A stretch of DNA of 64,000 nucleotides, from NCBI RefSeq assembly GCF_019655055.1, contig NZ_BPFA01000002.1, forward strand, positions 1-64,000, written 5' to 3'. The notes under the pieces are model-generated. The model did no database searches, was not told where the DNA came from, and saw nothing but the letters and a program-made list of their open reading frames with translations. Every line of letters begins with the position of its first letter. The stretch's first letter is position 1. Made by a program: the position numbers and the translations under genes. This document shows, one piece after another, positions 26,145 through 35,729 of this stretch. This DNA is from Shewanella sp. MBTL60-112-B2 (GTDB lineage: Bacteria > Pseudomonadota > Gammaproteobacteria > Enterobacterales > Shewanellaceae).

Positions 26145-26957
26145 ATGACTCAACCCCAGAAAACACTGGTTAAAACCCAAAATATGGCATTTAGCCGTGG
26201 TGAGCATGTTATTTTTGAAGATGTGACCCTGTCTATTCCTCAAGGGAAAGTTACTGCGATTATGGGGCCAAGTGGTATCGGAAAAACGACCTTGCTTAAG
26301 CTTATTGGCGGCCAATTAACTCCCGACAGTGGCTCGGTATTATTCGATGGTATCAATGTTCATACTTGTAGCCGTAATGAGCTGTTTACGCTGCGTAAGC
26401 GTATGAGTATGTTATTTCAAAGTGGCGCCCTATTTACCGACATGAATGTGTTCGATAATGTCGCTTTCGCCCTAAGAGAACATTCAGGCCTTCCCGAAGC
26501 GATTATTCGAAGAATCGTTTTGATGAAGCTAGAGGCCGTAGGCCTACGAGGCGCGGCGCAATTGATGCCAACAGAGCTTTCGGGCGGAATGCAGCGCCGC
26601 GCCGCTCTTGCCAGAGCAATAGCATTAGAGCCTGAGATGGTACTTTATGATGAGCCTTTTGCTGGACAGGATCCTATCTCTATGGGGGTACTGGTAAAGC
26701 TTATTCGTGAACTTTCCGATGCGCTAAACCTTACATCGGTCGTCGTTTCTCACGATGTGGCAGAAGTGCTTGGCATTGCAGATTATGTTTATGTATTAGC
26801 TGACAAACGTATTATTGCTCATGGTACACCGGAAGAGCTGCGCTTATCGGATAATCCGCAGTTAAAGCAATTTATTGGTGGTGAACCAGACGGTCCGGTC
26901 CCCTTCCATTATCCAGCACAAGATTACAAGAAGGAACTTCTCCGTGAGCTTGATTGA
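26145..26957 (+). CDS. mlaF: Phospholipid ABC transporter ATP-binding protein MlaF
   Basis: The 270-residue ATPase of the MlaFEDB complex, which keeps phospholipids out of the outer leaflet. It has Walker A GPSGIGKT (41-48), signature [15 protein letters not shown], Walker [14 protein letters not shown] and the switch His in VVVSHD. The C-terminal tail beyond residue 245 resembles the MlaF extension that contacts MlaB. The stop overlaps the mlaE GTG start by 14 bp. Confidence 0.95.
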   Translation: MTQPQKTLVKTQNMAFSRGEHVIFEDVTLSIPQGKVTAIMGPSGIGKTTLLKLIGGQLTPDSGSVLFDGINVHTCSRNELFTLRKRMSMLFQSGALFTDMNVFDNVAFALREHSGLPEAIIRRIVLMKLEAVGLRGAAQLMPTELSGGMQRRAALARAIALEPEMVLYDEPFAGQDPISMGVLVKLIRELSDALNLTSVVVSHDVAEVLGIADYVYVLADKRIIAHGTPEELRLSDNPQLKQFIGGEPDGPVPFHYPAQDYKKELLRELD

Positions 26958-27729
26958 TCAAATTGCTCGACTTGGTAGAGCTGCAATTGAGTTAGTTATA
27001 GGGTTAGGACAAGCAGGTCTAATGCTGTGGGGCGCCATTGCACATCGTCCTAGATTTCGTAAAGGCACGCCGCTACTGCTAAAGCAGTTGTATGTGGTGG
27101 GCGTACAGTCGATGGTGATTATCTTAGTGTCGGGGCTGTTTATCGGCATGGTACTGGCGCTACAGGGCTATAATATTTTAGTAGGCTTTGGCACCGAAGA
27201 AAGCTTAGGCCCTATGGTTGCCTTGAGCTTATTGCGAGAATTGGGTCCTGTGGTTACCGCATTGCTATTTGCTGGTCGAGCAGGTTCGGCATTAACAGCT
27301 GAGCTCGGCCTAATGAAAAGTACCGAGCAGTTATCGAGTCTAGAGATGATGGCTATTGACCCATTAAGACAGATTATTGCACCGCGCTTTTGGGCGGGCG
27401 TTATCAGTTTGCCCTTATTAGCACTGATGTTTACTGCCGTCGGGATCTACGGTGGTCACATTGTCGGTGTCGAGTGGAAAGGCATTGATAGCGGTAGTTT
27501 TTGGTCAATACTTCAGGCTTCTGTTGAGTGGCGAGAAGATATCGTTAACTGCATTATCAAGAGTTTGTTATTTGCGGTAGTGGTAACTTGGATTGCGCTT
27601 TATAGAGGCTATCACGTGATCCCAAACCCTGAAGGGATTAGCAGAGCAACAACCCAAACCGTAGTGCAGTCGAGCTTAGCTGTTTTAGCATTGGACTTCT
27701 TATTAACGGCAGTAATGTTTGGTAGTTAA
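26944..27729 (+). CDS. mlaE: Phospholipid ABC transporter permease MlaE
   Basis: A 261-residue permease of the MlaE/YrbE family, matching the E. coli length. It starts with an amphipathic helix ([18 protein letters not shown]) and has five or so membrane helices. The conserved stretch [23 protein letters not shown] (residues about 100-122) is diagnostic. The GTG at 26944 is chosen because it matches family length; the frame is open further upstream within mlaF, but that extension is mlaF sequence in another frame. Confidence 0.94.
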   Translation: MSLIDQIARLGRAAIELVIGLGQAGLMLWGAIAHRPRFRKGTPLLLKQLYVVGVQSMVIILVSGLFIGMVLALQGYNILVGFGTEESLGPMVALSLLRELGPVVTALLFAGRAGSALTAELGLMKSTEQLSSLEMMAIDPLRQIIAPRFWAGVISLPLLALMFTAVGIYGGHIVGVEWKGIDSGSFWSILQASVEWREDIVNCIIKSLLFAVVVTWIALYRGYHVIPNPEGISRATTQTVVQSSLAVLALDFLLTAVMFGS

Positions 27730-27801
27730 TTAATACGACGAGTGTATATTTCTAGTTGTTAATTATTATTTAGATTTATTGAATAGAGTGGTAAATGAGT
27801 T

Positions 27802-28272
27802 ATGTTGACAAGGAAAATTGAGATTCTAGTCGGTCTATTCTTATTGTCCGGATTGGCAGCTTTTCTAGTGTTAGTGTTTAACATTGCCAATGTTGAGGTC
27901 AAGTCCGGTGATAGTAGTTATACCCTGCATGCAAAGTTTAGTAATATTGGCGGCCTTAAAGTTCGCTCGCCAGTTAAAGTCGGCGGTGTAGTCGTTGGTC
28001 GTGTTAGTGCAATTAATTTAGACCCTGAAAAACTAGTACCGGTCGTCACCATTGCTATGGACAAGCGCTATCACTATTTTCCTGAAACAAGCACTTTGTC
28101 GATTTTAACTTCAGGCTTGTTAGGCGAACAATTTTTAGGTTTAACACCTGGTTTTATGGACGATGATATTGAGCTATTGACTGATGGTGACAGTATTCAC
28201 GACACAAATTCTGCTTTGGTGCTAGAAGAGTTGATCGGGCAATTTCTGTATAGCACGGGTTCAAAGGATTAA
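27802..28272 (+). CDS. mlaD: Phospholipid-binding MCE protein MlaD
   Basis: A 156-residue protein with one N-terminal membrane helix (about 8-27) and a single MCE domain (about 38-115) containing FSNIGGLKVRSPVKVGGVVVGRV. A hexamer of such domains forms the periplasmic ring of the Mla transporter. The C-terminal hydrophobic helix (VLEELIGQFLY) lines the pore in E. coli. It lies 72 bp after mlaE. Confidence 0.94.
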   Translation: MLTRKIEILVGLFLLSGLAAFLVLVFNIANVEVKSGDSSYTLHAKFSNIGGLKVRSPVKVGGVVVGRVSAINLDPEKLVPVVTIAMDKRYHYFPETSTLSILTSGLLGEQFLGLTPGFMDDDIELLTDGDSIHDTNSALVLEELIGQFLYSTGSKD

Positions 28273-28304
28273 CCTCTTAGGGTAAGTAGTTGGAGTATTT
28301 AAAA

Positions 28305-28976
28305 ATGTTTAAAGGTTTCTATCGCAGTGTCATGTTAGCCATTATTACGCTGTTAAGTGTTAGTTTTAGTGTTAGCGCTGATGCAGAGGCAAGTACAGAT
28401 ATCGATCAAACCAACCCTTTTACCTTAGTAGAGGCTGTTGCTAACAAGACCTTTGCGCGTTTCCATCAAGATGAACAGCTTATTGCCGATAACCCCGACC
28501 ACCTAAAGGTTATCGTGACGGAAGAGTTGATGCCTTATGTAGATTATAAGTACGCCTCCTATAAGGTTTTGGGTCAATATCTACGTGATACCACTAAAGA
28601 TCAGCGTGATCGTTTCGTTGAAGCTTTTAGGGGGTATTTGATTTCAACTTACGCCCAAGCATTTACAGAATATACCGATCAGACGGTACAATACGCCAAA
28701 GCAGGTGACTTTGCTGACGAGAAGTTTGTTAACGTCAATGTGCAAATCATCGAGCAGGGACGACCTGCCATTAAGTTGCAATTTAAAGCTCGCCGTTTAA
28801 AAAATGGCAATTGGAAAGCATTTGACTTAATTGCCGAAGGCGTTAGCTTGTTATCATCTAAGCAGTCTGAAATCACAAATCTTGTACGTCAACAAGGTAT
28901 CGAGTCGGTGATTACTATGCTCAATGAGCGCACAAATCAACATATTGATTTAGATGCGAACGAGAAAAAGAGCTAG
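28305..28976 (+). CDS. mlaC: Periplasmic phospholipid carrier MlaC
   Basis: A periplasmic protein of 223 residues, with a signal peptide cleaved after FSVSA. It shuttles phospholipid between the OM MlaA complex and the IM MlaFEDB. The conserved MlaC segments are ELMPYVDYKYASYKVLG, FRGYLISTYAQAFTEY and WKAFDLIAEGVSLLSS. TTGGAG upstream supports the ATG at 28305 rather than a TTG at 28290. The stop overlaps the mlaB GTG by one base. Confidence 0.93.
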   Translation: MFKGFYRSVMLAIITLLSVSFSVSADAEASTDIDQTNPFTLVEAVANKTFARFHQDEQLIADNPDHLKVIVTEELMPYVDYKYASYKVLGQYLRDTTKDQRDRFVEAFRGYLISTYAQAFTEYTDQTVQYAKAGDFADEKFVNVNVQIIEQGRPAIKLQFKARRLKNGNWKAFDLIAEGVSLLSSKQSEITNLVRQQGIESVITMLNERTNQHIDLDANEKKS

Positions 28977-29269
28977 TGGTTTCATTTAAACAACAAGGGA
29001 TTAATTGTGCCGTATCTGGGTGTTTAGACCAAGAGGCGGTGCGCAGTCTATGGAATGGACGCAGTAGTATTTTAGACCCAGACACCGCATTTTTGTGGCT
29101 TTCTGAAATTGAATATTGTGATAGTGCTGGCGTGGCATTTTTACTTGAGTTAGTCAGTACTTTTGCTGCCAAAGGCGCAAGCTTAAAGCTTGTATCGCCT
29201 TCAGAGCAGCTTAAGAAATTTATTGTATTATACGATTTAAACGACTTCTTTATCGAAGAAGCTAAGTAA
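28976..29269 (+). CDS. mlaB: STAS-domain protein MlaB
   Basis: A 97-residue STAS-domain protein that binds MlaF and is needed for transporter activity. The core LWLSEIEYCDSAGVAFLLEL has the D-S-[AG]-G loop with the conserved Ser/Thr-like position. The GTG start at 28976 shares a base with the mlaC stop, so translation is coupled. Confidence 0.9.
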   Translation: MVSFKQQGINCAVSGCLDQEAVRSLWNGRSSILDPDTAFLWLSEIEYCDSAGVAFLLELVSTFAAKGASLKLVSPSEQLKKFIVLYDLNDFFIEEAK

Positions 29270-29282
29270 GGTGAACTGTTCC

Positions 29283-29534
29283 ATGGAATGTAAAGAAATT
29301 GAAACCATCCTTTTAAACGAGCTTTCTTTAGAGGAAGTTAAAGTGACTCAAGAAGGGACACACTACAAGATTGTTGCTGTAGGTGAATGCTTTGACGGTA
29401 TGGGACGAGTTAAACAACAGCAAACAATTTACGGCCCATTAATGGCTCACATTACTAGCGGTGAGTTACACGCTATTACGATTAACGCATTCACGCCTAC
29501 CCAATGGAAGCGTGAAAAAGTCTTTAATATGTAA
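29283..29534 (+). CDS. ibaG: BolA-family protein IbaG
   Basis: An 83-residue BolA-like protein. The conserved GECFDGMGRVKQQQTIYGPL carries the region of the iron-sulfur ligand loop used with monothiol glutaredoxin. Length and sequence match E. coli IbaG (YrbA), which also lies between the mla operon and murA and affects acid tolerance. AAGGTG 9 bp before the ATG at 29283 sets the start; a GTG at 29271 is the alternative. Confidence 0.92.
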   Translation: MECKEIETILLNELSLEEVKVTQEGTHYKIVAVGECFDGMGRVKQQQTIYGPLMAHITSGELHAITINAFTPTQWKREKVFNM

Positions 29535-29546
29535 TTGCGGATTTAG

Positions 29547-30818
<1,272 letters not shown>

Positions 30819-30837
30819 CCTTTAAAGTCTTACTAAT

Positions 30838-30876
30838 AAAAAGCCACTTAAGTGTATTCACCTAAGTGGCTTTTTT
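30838..30876 (+). terminator. Terminator after murA
   Basis: AAGCCACTTAAGTG and CACCTAAGTGGCTT pair over 14 bp with one mismatch, followed by six T. Confidence 0.88.
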
Positions 30877-30961
30877 GTTTTATGACTTAGCGCAAGTTTC
30901 GTTTCGATGAAATAAGAAGCAGATCAAACCAAGCTTAACTCTTGGGTGTTATGTTTGTGTA

Positions 30962-32359
30962 ATGCCTGTATTTGTCACGTTTAACATCTACCTTTTCTAC
31001 GGCCTCGTTTTTTTCTCGATGGGCTGCGCTGTAGTGTTTCGAAACTTTCGCTATAGCCAATTAAAGGTAGCTCCGACACTTTGGGCACTGGCAATATTTG
31101 GTTTTTCCCATGCCTTTCATGAATGGTCAGAGCTTTATGTTCTTATCTTTTCTGACCATATAGCCCCTCAATATCGCTTAATAACTCAGTGGCTCTGCTT
31201 GGTAAAGTTATTCTTATCCTACGCCGCATTAATGGTATTTGCGTGGCAGATATTAACCATTAGCAATAAACGTTTGGCGTATATTGGTCATGGACTGATT
31301 ATCGCTCTACTTTTGAGTTACGGCTATCTAGTGATCCCTGACTTACATCATCTTGCAGTGAACAAAACCGGTTTTGAAGAAGCTAGTCGTTATACACGTA
31401 GTTTGATCGGATTTGGTTCCGCGGCCTTAGCGGGGATCGGTATGGTATTTTATGGCAATAGTTTACGCCAAGAGGAGCATGGGTATGGCTTGTACTTTTC
31501 TCTTTCTGGTATTGGCTTAATGATTTACGGCGTGCTGTCAGGCTTAGTTCCGACAGAGTCTCACCATAGCGTACCCGTTTTAAGAACTTTTGCTGGAGGC
31601 CTTATTTTAATTGCACTGTTTAAGGCGCTAAAGGTCTTTGATTTAGAAAAGGAGCAGGCCACAGAGGCAAAACTTAAGCGAGCGATTGAAGCAGATAAAT
31701 ATAAAGCGATAGGCCAGCTTGCTATGGGGGTGGCCCACGAGATCAATAATCCATTGGCATCATCTAGCTTGGCGCTCGATCTATGGGAGCGAAAGCATCC
31801 TGAGATCTCGAGCTCTGAAAGCAATTACCTCAGTCGTGTTCGCCTTGGTATAGAGCGTGCCTCGTCTATTAGTAAAGAGTTGCTTAACTACGCAAGGCCT
31901 GCATCGGCTAGGCGCAGTTTCGTTGCGCTTAGAGATATTTTAGACTCTGGCATAAAGTTGTTGTCGCATCGAACCAAGCAAAACCGTGTTCAGCTCGATT
32001 GTAGTGACTGTATTATTTTATATGGCGAGAGAATTAAGTTAGAAGAGCTGTTTATTAATCTAGTCTGCAATGCCATAGACGCATCTGTACCTAATAGCTT
32101 GATACTTGTGCGTGCAACTCAGGATGAACATAAGGTGTTTGTGATCGTTGAAGATTATGGTTGCGGCATGAGTGAAGAGGAATTAGCTCGGTCCACAGAG
32201 TTATTTTATTCCACCAAGGCGGTTGGGCAGGGAACTGGGCTAGGTCTGGCGATTTGTGAGCAGATAGTGTCACTGCATAATGGGAAAATGAATATTGTGA
32301 GTAGCGAAGGGAAAGGTACGCGAGTAGAGCTAACATTTTATCGGGAGCATCAATCATGA
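30962..32359 (+). CDS. 7-TM sensor histidine kinase
   Basis: A 465-residue kinase. The first 215 residues form about seven membrane helices with no large periplasmic domain, a layout suggesting a signal in the membrane or electron-transport state. A short coiled stretch (DLEKEQATEAKLKRAI) leads to the HisKA domain with H259 in GVAHEINNPLASS, the NtrB/HPK4-type H box. The ATPase domain has NLVCNAIDAS, VEDYGCGM and GTGLGLAI. The stop overlaps the response regulator ATG by four bases. Both lie just upstream of an octaheme cytochrome gene, a likely target. Confidence 0.88.
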   Translation: MPVFVTFNIYLFYGLVFFSMGCAVVFRNFRYSQLKVAPTLWALAIFGFSHAFHEWSELYVLIFSDHIAPQYRLITQWLCLVKLFLSYAALMVFAWQILTISNKRLAYIGHGLIIALLLSYGYLVIPDLHHLAVNKTGFEEASRYTRSLIGFGSAALAGIGMVFYGNSLRQEEHGYGLYFSLSGIGLMIYGVLSGLVPTESHHSVPVLRTFAGGLILIALFKALKVFDLEKEQATEAKLKRAIEADKYKAIGQLAMGVAHEINNPLASSSLALDLWERKHPEISSSESNYLSRVRLGIERASSISKELLNYARPASARRSFVALRDILDSGIKLLSHRTKQNRVQLDCSDCIILYGERIKLEELFINLVCNAIDASVPNSLILVRATQDEHKVFVIVEDYGCGMSEEELARSTELFYSTKAVGQGTGLGLAICEQIVSLHNGKMNIVSSEGKGTRVELTFYREHQS

Positions 32360-32994
32360 CTGCAATCTTGTTAGCTGAGGACGATATAGAGCTTAGCCAA
32401 AATATGGTTGAAATACTTGAGCTTGAAGGTTTTAGCGTGACGGCTGTTGAAAGCGCGGAGGAGGCAATCCTTGCAAGTGAAAAGCAGCACTTTGATATTG
32501 CGTTGCTAGACTTATTGATGTCAGGTATGACCGGGGTTGAAGCCATTTCTAACCTGAGGCAAAACCAGCCCTTAATTGCCGTCATTATTATCACCGCCTA
32601 CGCCACGGTCGATACAGCAGTGGATGCGATGAAAAAAGGGGCTGATAGCGTGATGACTAAGCCTTTTAAAAGTCAGGAGCTCATAGTCACCATAAGGCGA
32701 AGCTTAGCGGAGAAGCAACTGTTTAAGAGCCGTAGCGACCTAGATCCTGATTTAGTTTATAGCGCTTTAGCTAATCCCTATCGCCGCAAGGCTCTAAAAG
32801 TACTGGCAGTACATAAAGCACTTAAGTTTATGGATCTATGCCGTTTGGTTGAAATTGAGGACCATACTAAGTTTAATTTCCATCTGAGACAGCTCAAGAA
32901 GGCTGGGCTTGTTACGCAAAATGAGAGTAAGATCTACATTTTGACAAACACTGGTCAATTTGTGGTAACAAATCACAACATCTCCAGTGAGTAA
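32356..32994 (+). CDS. Response regulator with ArsR-like winged-helix output domain
   Basis: A 212-residue protein. The receiver domain (1-120) has D9/D10, D52 in ALLDLLMSG, T80 and K102 in TKPF. The C-terminal part is not an OmpR, NarL or Fis domain. ALANPYRRKALKVL followed by FNFHLRQLKKAGLV resembles the dimerising winged helix of ArsR/HTH_20 proteins, usually seen as one-component regulators. It is coupled to the kinase gene. An almost perfect 16-bp inverted repeat lies 35 bp after its stop, before the cytochrome gene. Confidence 0.85.
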   Translation: MTAILLAEDDIELSQNMVEILELEGFSVTAVESAEEAILASEKQHFDIALLDLLMSGMTGVEAISNLRQNQPLIAVIIITAYATVDTAVDAMKKGADSVMTKPFKSQELIVTIRRSLAEKQLFKSRSDLDPDLVYSALANPYRRKALKVLAVHKALKFMDLCRLVEIEDHTKFNFHLRQLKKAGLVTQNESKIYILTNTGQFVVTNHNISSE

Positions 32995-33028
32995 AACATT
33001 ATATTAAATAGTTAGTTATATGAAGGTT

Positions 33029-33075
33029 GATAACTATAGTTCACAACTATTTAATCTCCGTGAACTCTAGTTATC
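33029..33075. promoter_or_regulatory. Long inverted repeat upstream of the octaheme cytochrome gene
   Basis: GATAACTATAGTTCAC (33029-33044) and GTGAACTCTAGTTATC (33060-33075) are inverted copies matching at 15 of 16 positions, with a 15-bp spacer. It could be a paired operator for a dimeric winged-helix regulator, or a stem-loop ending the kinase-regulator transcript; no U-run follows. Confidence 0.55.
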
Positions 33076-33184
33076 TATCTCTTTAGTGGTAACTCTTCAA
33101 TACTTGTTTCATGCCCAAAGAGGCATATCAGTCGCCATTCCCTGCAACGTTGGCGATATGAATAGCAATGTTGAGGATGAACTT

Positions 33185-34861
33185 ATGAACGCACAAATCC
33201 CCTGTAAAAAATTACTACTCGCTAGCATGATTACCATGTTGGTTGCTTGTGGTAGTGACAATGATGACGATACTAATTTACCTGTTGAAAATACCCCGCC
33301 AGTAGCTGTAGCAGATTTTGCTAATGTCTTAGCGCAAGACGTGGTGACAATTGATGTGCTTGCAAATGATACTGATGCCGATGGAGATACGTTATCTATC
33401 GTGTCAGTAGATTCAGAGAGCGCAGTGATTAAAGATGGCAAGGTTGACTTTACAGCTGGTACTGAAGCTGGCGAAGTGAAGTTTAATTACACTATCACCG
33501 ACGGTACCGATGAAGCATCGGCGATAGTGACGGTAACTGTTGAGGCACAGCCAGTGCCCGAGCCGCTAACTTATGTTGGCAGCGCCGCTTGTGCAGGCTG
33601 TCATAGCGGTCAACATGAAACCTTTAGTAAGACAGGCCATAACTTTAAGATCCAAAAGATCGAAAATGGTGAGCAACCTACTTTCCCCTATACACCTGAA
33701 GCAACCATTACTGGTGCTATCGACTTGTTACAGTTTGCTGGACCGAATGGCGACGGTACGACAAATAATGCGCTAGGTGCGCCAACCAGCTACGATGATG
33801 TGACTTACGTTGTTGGTGGTTACCGCTGGAAGATGCGCTGGTTAGATGCTGATGGTTATATAGTCACTGGCACTAACGTGCAATATAACATTCGTAATAG
33901 TGCTGGTGAGTTGAACATCCCTGAAAATCACCTTAATGATCCTGATGTGATGGGTAATTATAAAACCGGTGACATGAACTATCAGTATAAGTGTGGTAAC
34001 TGCCATACAACGGGGTGGAAGCGCACAACTACCGATGATAGCGATGTAAGAAATCTGGATAGACAGGATGATTTACCTGGAATGGGCGGCACCTTTGCCG
34101 AGCAAGGTGTGCAATGTGAAGCCTGTCATGGCGCAGGTAGTGACCATATTAAGGCGCCTTCAAAAGCTAACATCACTAAAATCGCTACGGCTCGTACCAC
34201 AGACGACTTCCTCGCAGAAGATATGGCATTTGGTAAAGCGGTGACTTGTGCTGAATGTCATACTCGTGATGGCGAGAAGGATTATCCAACGTATGTGAGC
34301 GCCTATAATGCTGCCTTCCCTGATGGCAGCCAAGTGGGTGGACGCATTATTTCTAGTAGCGGTCTATCTAAGCATCACCAGACAGCCGATGAAATACTTG
34401 GTGTGGTTCCTGAAGCCCACGGTAGCCATCAAGCGGGTGACGAGATTGGTCCTAAGCGTAATATGAGCTGTACCACTTGTCATGACTCTCACAAGTCGAC
34501 GGTCAATCAAGATAGTGCCGATGGCCTACATGCTGGAGCAGTGAAAGCCTGTACTGATTGTCACGATAAAGAGTTCACCGACGGTGGTGGTTCATTTGGT
34601 CATGCAAATATGGCTGAATGTACAACATGTCATATGCCAAAGCTTGCAAAGAGTGCAGTGACTCATCTAGGTAAAGACGGCACAACAGCTTTCGGTGATG
34701 TGAAGTCTCATCTATTTACTATCGACTTAGACCCAGCGGCCAAGCAGTTCACTGAAGATGGTAAGTTCCAGATGCCTTGGTCAACTGCGCAGTACTCTTG
34801 TGGTGAATGTCATGCAGATTATGCAGACAAAGCTGCGGCATTGCCTAAAATCCATAAATAA
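33185..34861 (+). CDS. Octaheme c-type cytochrome lipoprotein
   Basis: A 558-residue lipoprotein: the signal peptide from MNAQIPCKKLLL ends in the lipobox LVAC, followed by an acidic linker. A cadherin/VCBS-like beta domain comes first (IDVLANDTDADGDTLSIVSV). Eight CxxCH haem-binding motifs follow: CAGCH, CGNCH, CEACH, CAECH, CTTCH, CTDCH, CTTCH and CGECH. It should carry electrons at the outer membrane or in the periplasm. GAGGA upstream supports the ATG at 33185; an in-frame GTG 33 codons earlier would destroy the lipoprotein signal. Electron acceptor unknown. Confidence 0.87.
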   Translation: MNAQIPCKKLLLASMITMLVACGSDNDDDTNLPVENTPPVAVADFANVLAQDVVTIDVLANDTDADGDTLSIVSVDSESAVIKDGKVDFTAGTEAGEVKFNYTITDGTDEASAIVTVTVEAQPVPEPLTYVGSAACAGCHSGQHETFSKTGHNFKIQKIENGEQPTFPYTPEATITGAIDLLQFAGPNGDGTTNNALGAPTSYDDVTYVVGGYRWKMRWLDADGYIVTGTNVQYNIRNSAGELNIPENHLNDPDVMGNYKTGDMNYQYKCGNCHTTGWKRTTTDDSDVRNLDRQDDLPGMGGTFAEQGVQCEACHGAGSDHIKAPSKANITKIATARTTDDFLAEDMAFGKAVTCAECHTRDGEKDYPTYVSAYNAAFPDGSQVGGRIISSSGLSKHHQTADEILGVVPEAHGSHQAGDEIGPKRNMSCTTCHDSHKSTVNQDSADGLHAGAVKACTDCHDKEFTDGGGSFGHANMAECTTCHMPKLAKSAVTHLGKDGTTAFGDVKSHLFTIDLDPAAKQFTEDGKFQMPWSTAQYSCGECHADYADKAAALPKIHK

Positions 34862-35037
34862 CAATAAGCTCATCATTATTTAGTCCTGCCGACAAGCCGC
34901 GCTAATGTATTTAGCGTGGCTTTTATGTTCGAAGCACAGGTTTACTCTGGGGGCGTGTTAATTAAGTTTAATCTGAAATAGCTGAGTGATTGCAAGATGT
35001 TTGCTAGTGTTAGTCTAAATTAGCAACGGAGAGCATT

Positions 35038-35202
35038 ATGGTATTATGGATGAGACTGACTATTTTAGCCGCCTTGATTAGCGCAGCGATAGGCTGTTAT
35101 GCGGCGGGAATAGTACAAGGGGCGACGGGATTAGTTGTGATAGGCGTACTATTTGAGTTGGCATTTTGGGTCGGCCTGTTCAAGCAAGATCGAAGATGTT
35201 AG
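35038..35202 (+). CDS. Small two-helix membrane protein
   Basis: A 54-codon frame starting MVLWMRLTILAALISAAIGC and ending KQDRRC. It forms two hydrophobic helices (about 5-25 and 31-48) around a short AGIVQGATG turn. GGAGAG stands 7 bp before the ATG. The hydrophobic pattern and ribosome binding site make it a credible small inner-membrane protein. I do not recognise the family. Confidence 0.55.
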   Translation: MVLWMRLTILAALISAAIGCYAAGIVQGATGLVVIGVLFELAFWVGLFKQDRRC

Positions 35203-35244
35203 GAAAGGCAGAGAAAGGTCCTAGGTCCTAGGAAAAACAGGAAA

Positions 35245-35454
35245 GCTGAGACGGTATGGCTGAGTCGGTAAGGCTAAGACGCTAAGGCTGAGACGGTAAG
35301 GCTGAGACGGTAAGGCTGAGACGGTAAGGCTGAGACGGTAAGGCTGAGACGGTAAGGCTGAGACGGTAAGGCTGAGACGGTAAGGCTAAGACGGTAAGGC
35401 TGAGACGGTAAGGCTAAGACGGTATGGCTAAGACGGTAAGGCTGAGAGGATGAA
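35245..35454. repeat. 14-bp minisatellite, about 15 copies
   Basis: Fourteen consecutive copies of the unit GCTGAGACGGTAAG and a degraded fifteenth, with substitutions (GAG to AAG, TAAG to TATG) mainly in the outer copies. The seven or so central units are nearly identical, which suggests recent slippage expansion. Confidence 0.92.
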
Positions 35455-35501
35455 GCGGGTAACAGAGGCCGTCGTTTTAGTAAAAAAGTCGAATGAAATG
35501 A

Positions 35502-35535
35502 AAAAGGCAAAACAGCTGATACTGTTTTGCCTTTT
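35502..35535 (-). terminator. Terminator beyond degS
   Basis: A perfect 14-bp stem AAAAGGCAAAACAG / CTGTTTTGCCTTTT with a 6-nt loop; U-run of five on the minus strand. It is about 195 bp after the degS stop. Confidence 0.75.
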
Positions 35536-35660
35536 CGCGTTTTATGTTTTGCTAGCAGCTAGAATCAACTAACACTCGTACCTAGCACCGAGAACGCTTC
35601 GCGGCTAGAGCGGACAGCGTCTTGGGATACAATCAAAAGCGGTGCTCAGCTCTTATCTTT

Positions 35661-35724
35661 CAGCCTTTGATTTTCCGTCTTTACCGTCTTATCTTGTATC
35701 GTCTTTTTCGTCTCAGCTTTTCCT
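35661..35724 (-). repeat. Degenerate inverted copies of the minisatellite motif
   Basis: On the minus strand this reads AGGAAAAGCTGAGACGA and then TAAGACGGTAAAGACGG. These match the left flank and units of the array at 35239-35286 in inverted orientation, so the gene-poor block is bounded by inverted copies. Confidence 0.55.
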
Positions 35725-35729
35725 AAAAC

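Larger units (their letters stand above)
34862..35729. other. Gene-poor region with one small gene and a minisatellite
   Basis: Besides the 54-codon gene at 35038-35202, this stretch holds a 14-bp tandem array (35245-35454), a terminator (35502-35535) and degenerate inverted copies of the repeat motif (35661-35724). I see no other gene. Confidence 0.6.

Noticed and set aside
26875..26943. N-terminal extension of MlaE
   Set aside because: The extra residues lie within mlaF in another frame, and the protein would exceed the family length.
33086..33184. Upstream start of the octaheme gene
   Set aside because: An earlier in-frame start would place 33 residues before the lipoprotein signal peptide and abolish export.
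35245..35454. CRISPR array
   Set aside because: Units of 14 bp follow one another directly without unique spacers, and there are no cas genes.
35274..35510. 78-codon minus-strand frame across the 14-bp minisatellite
   Set aside because: It is only the translation of the tandem array (a 14-residue repeat resulting from three 14-bp units) and lacks a credible start.
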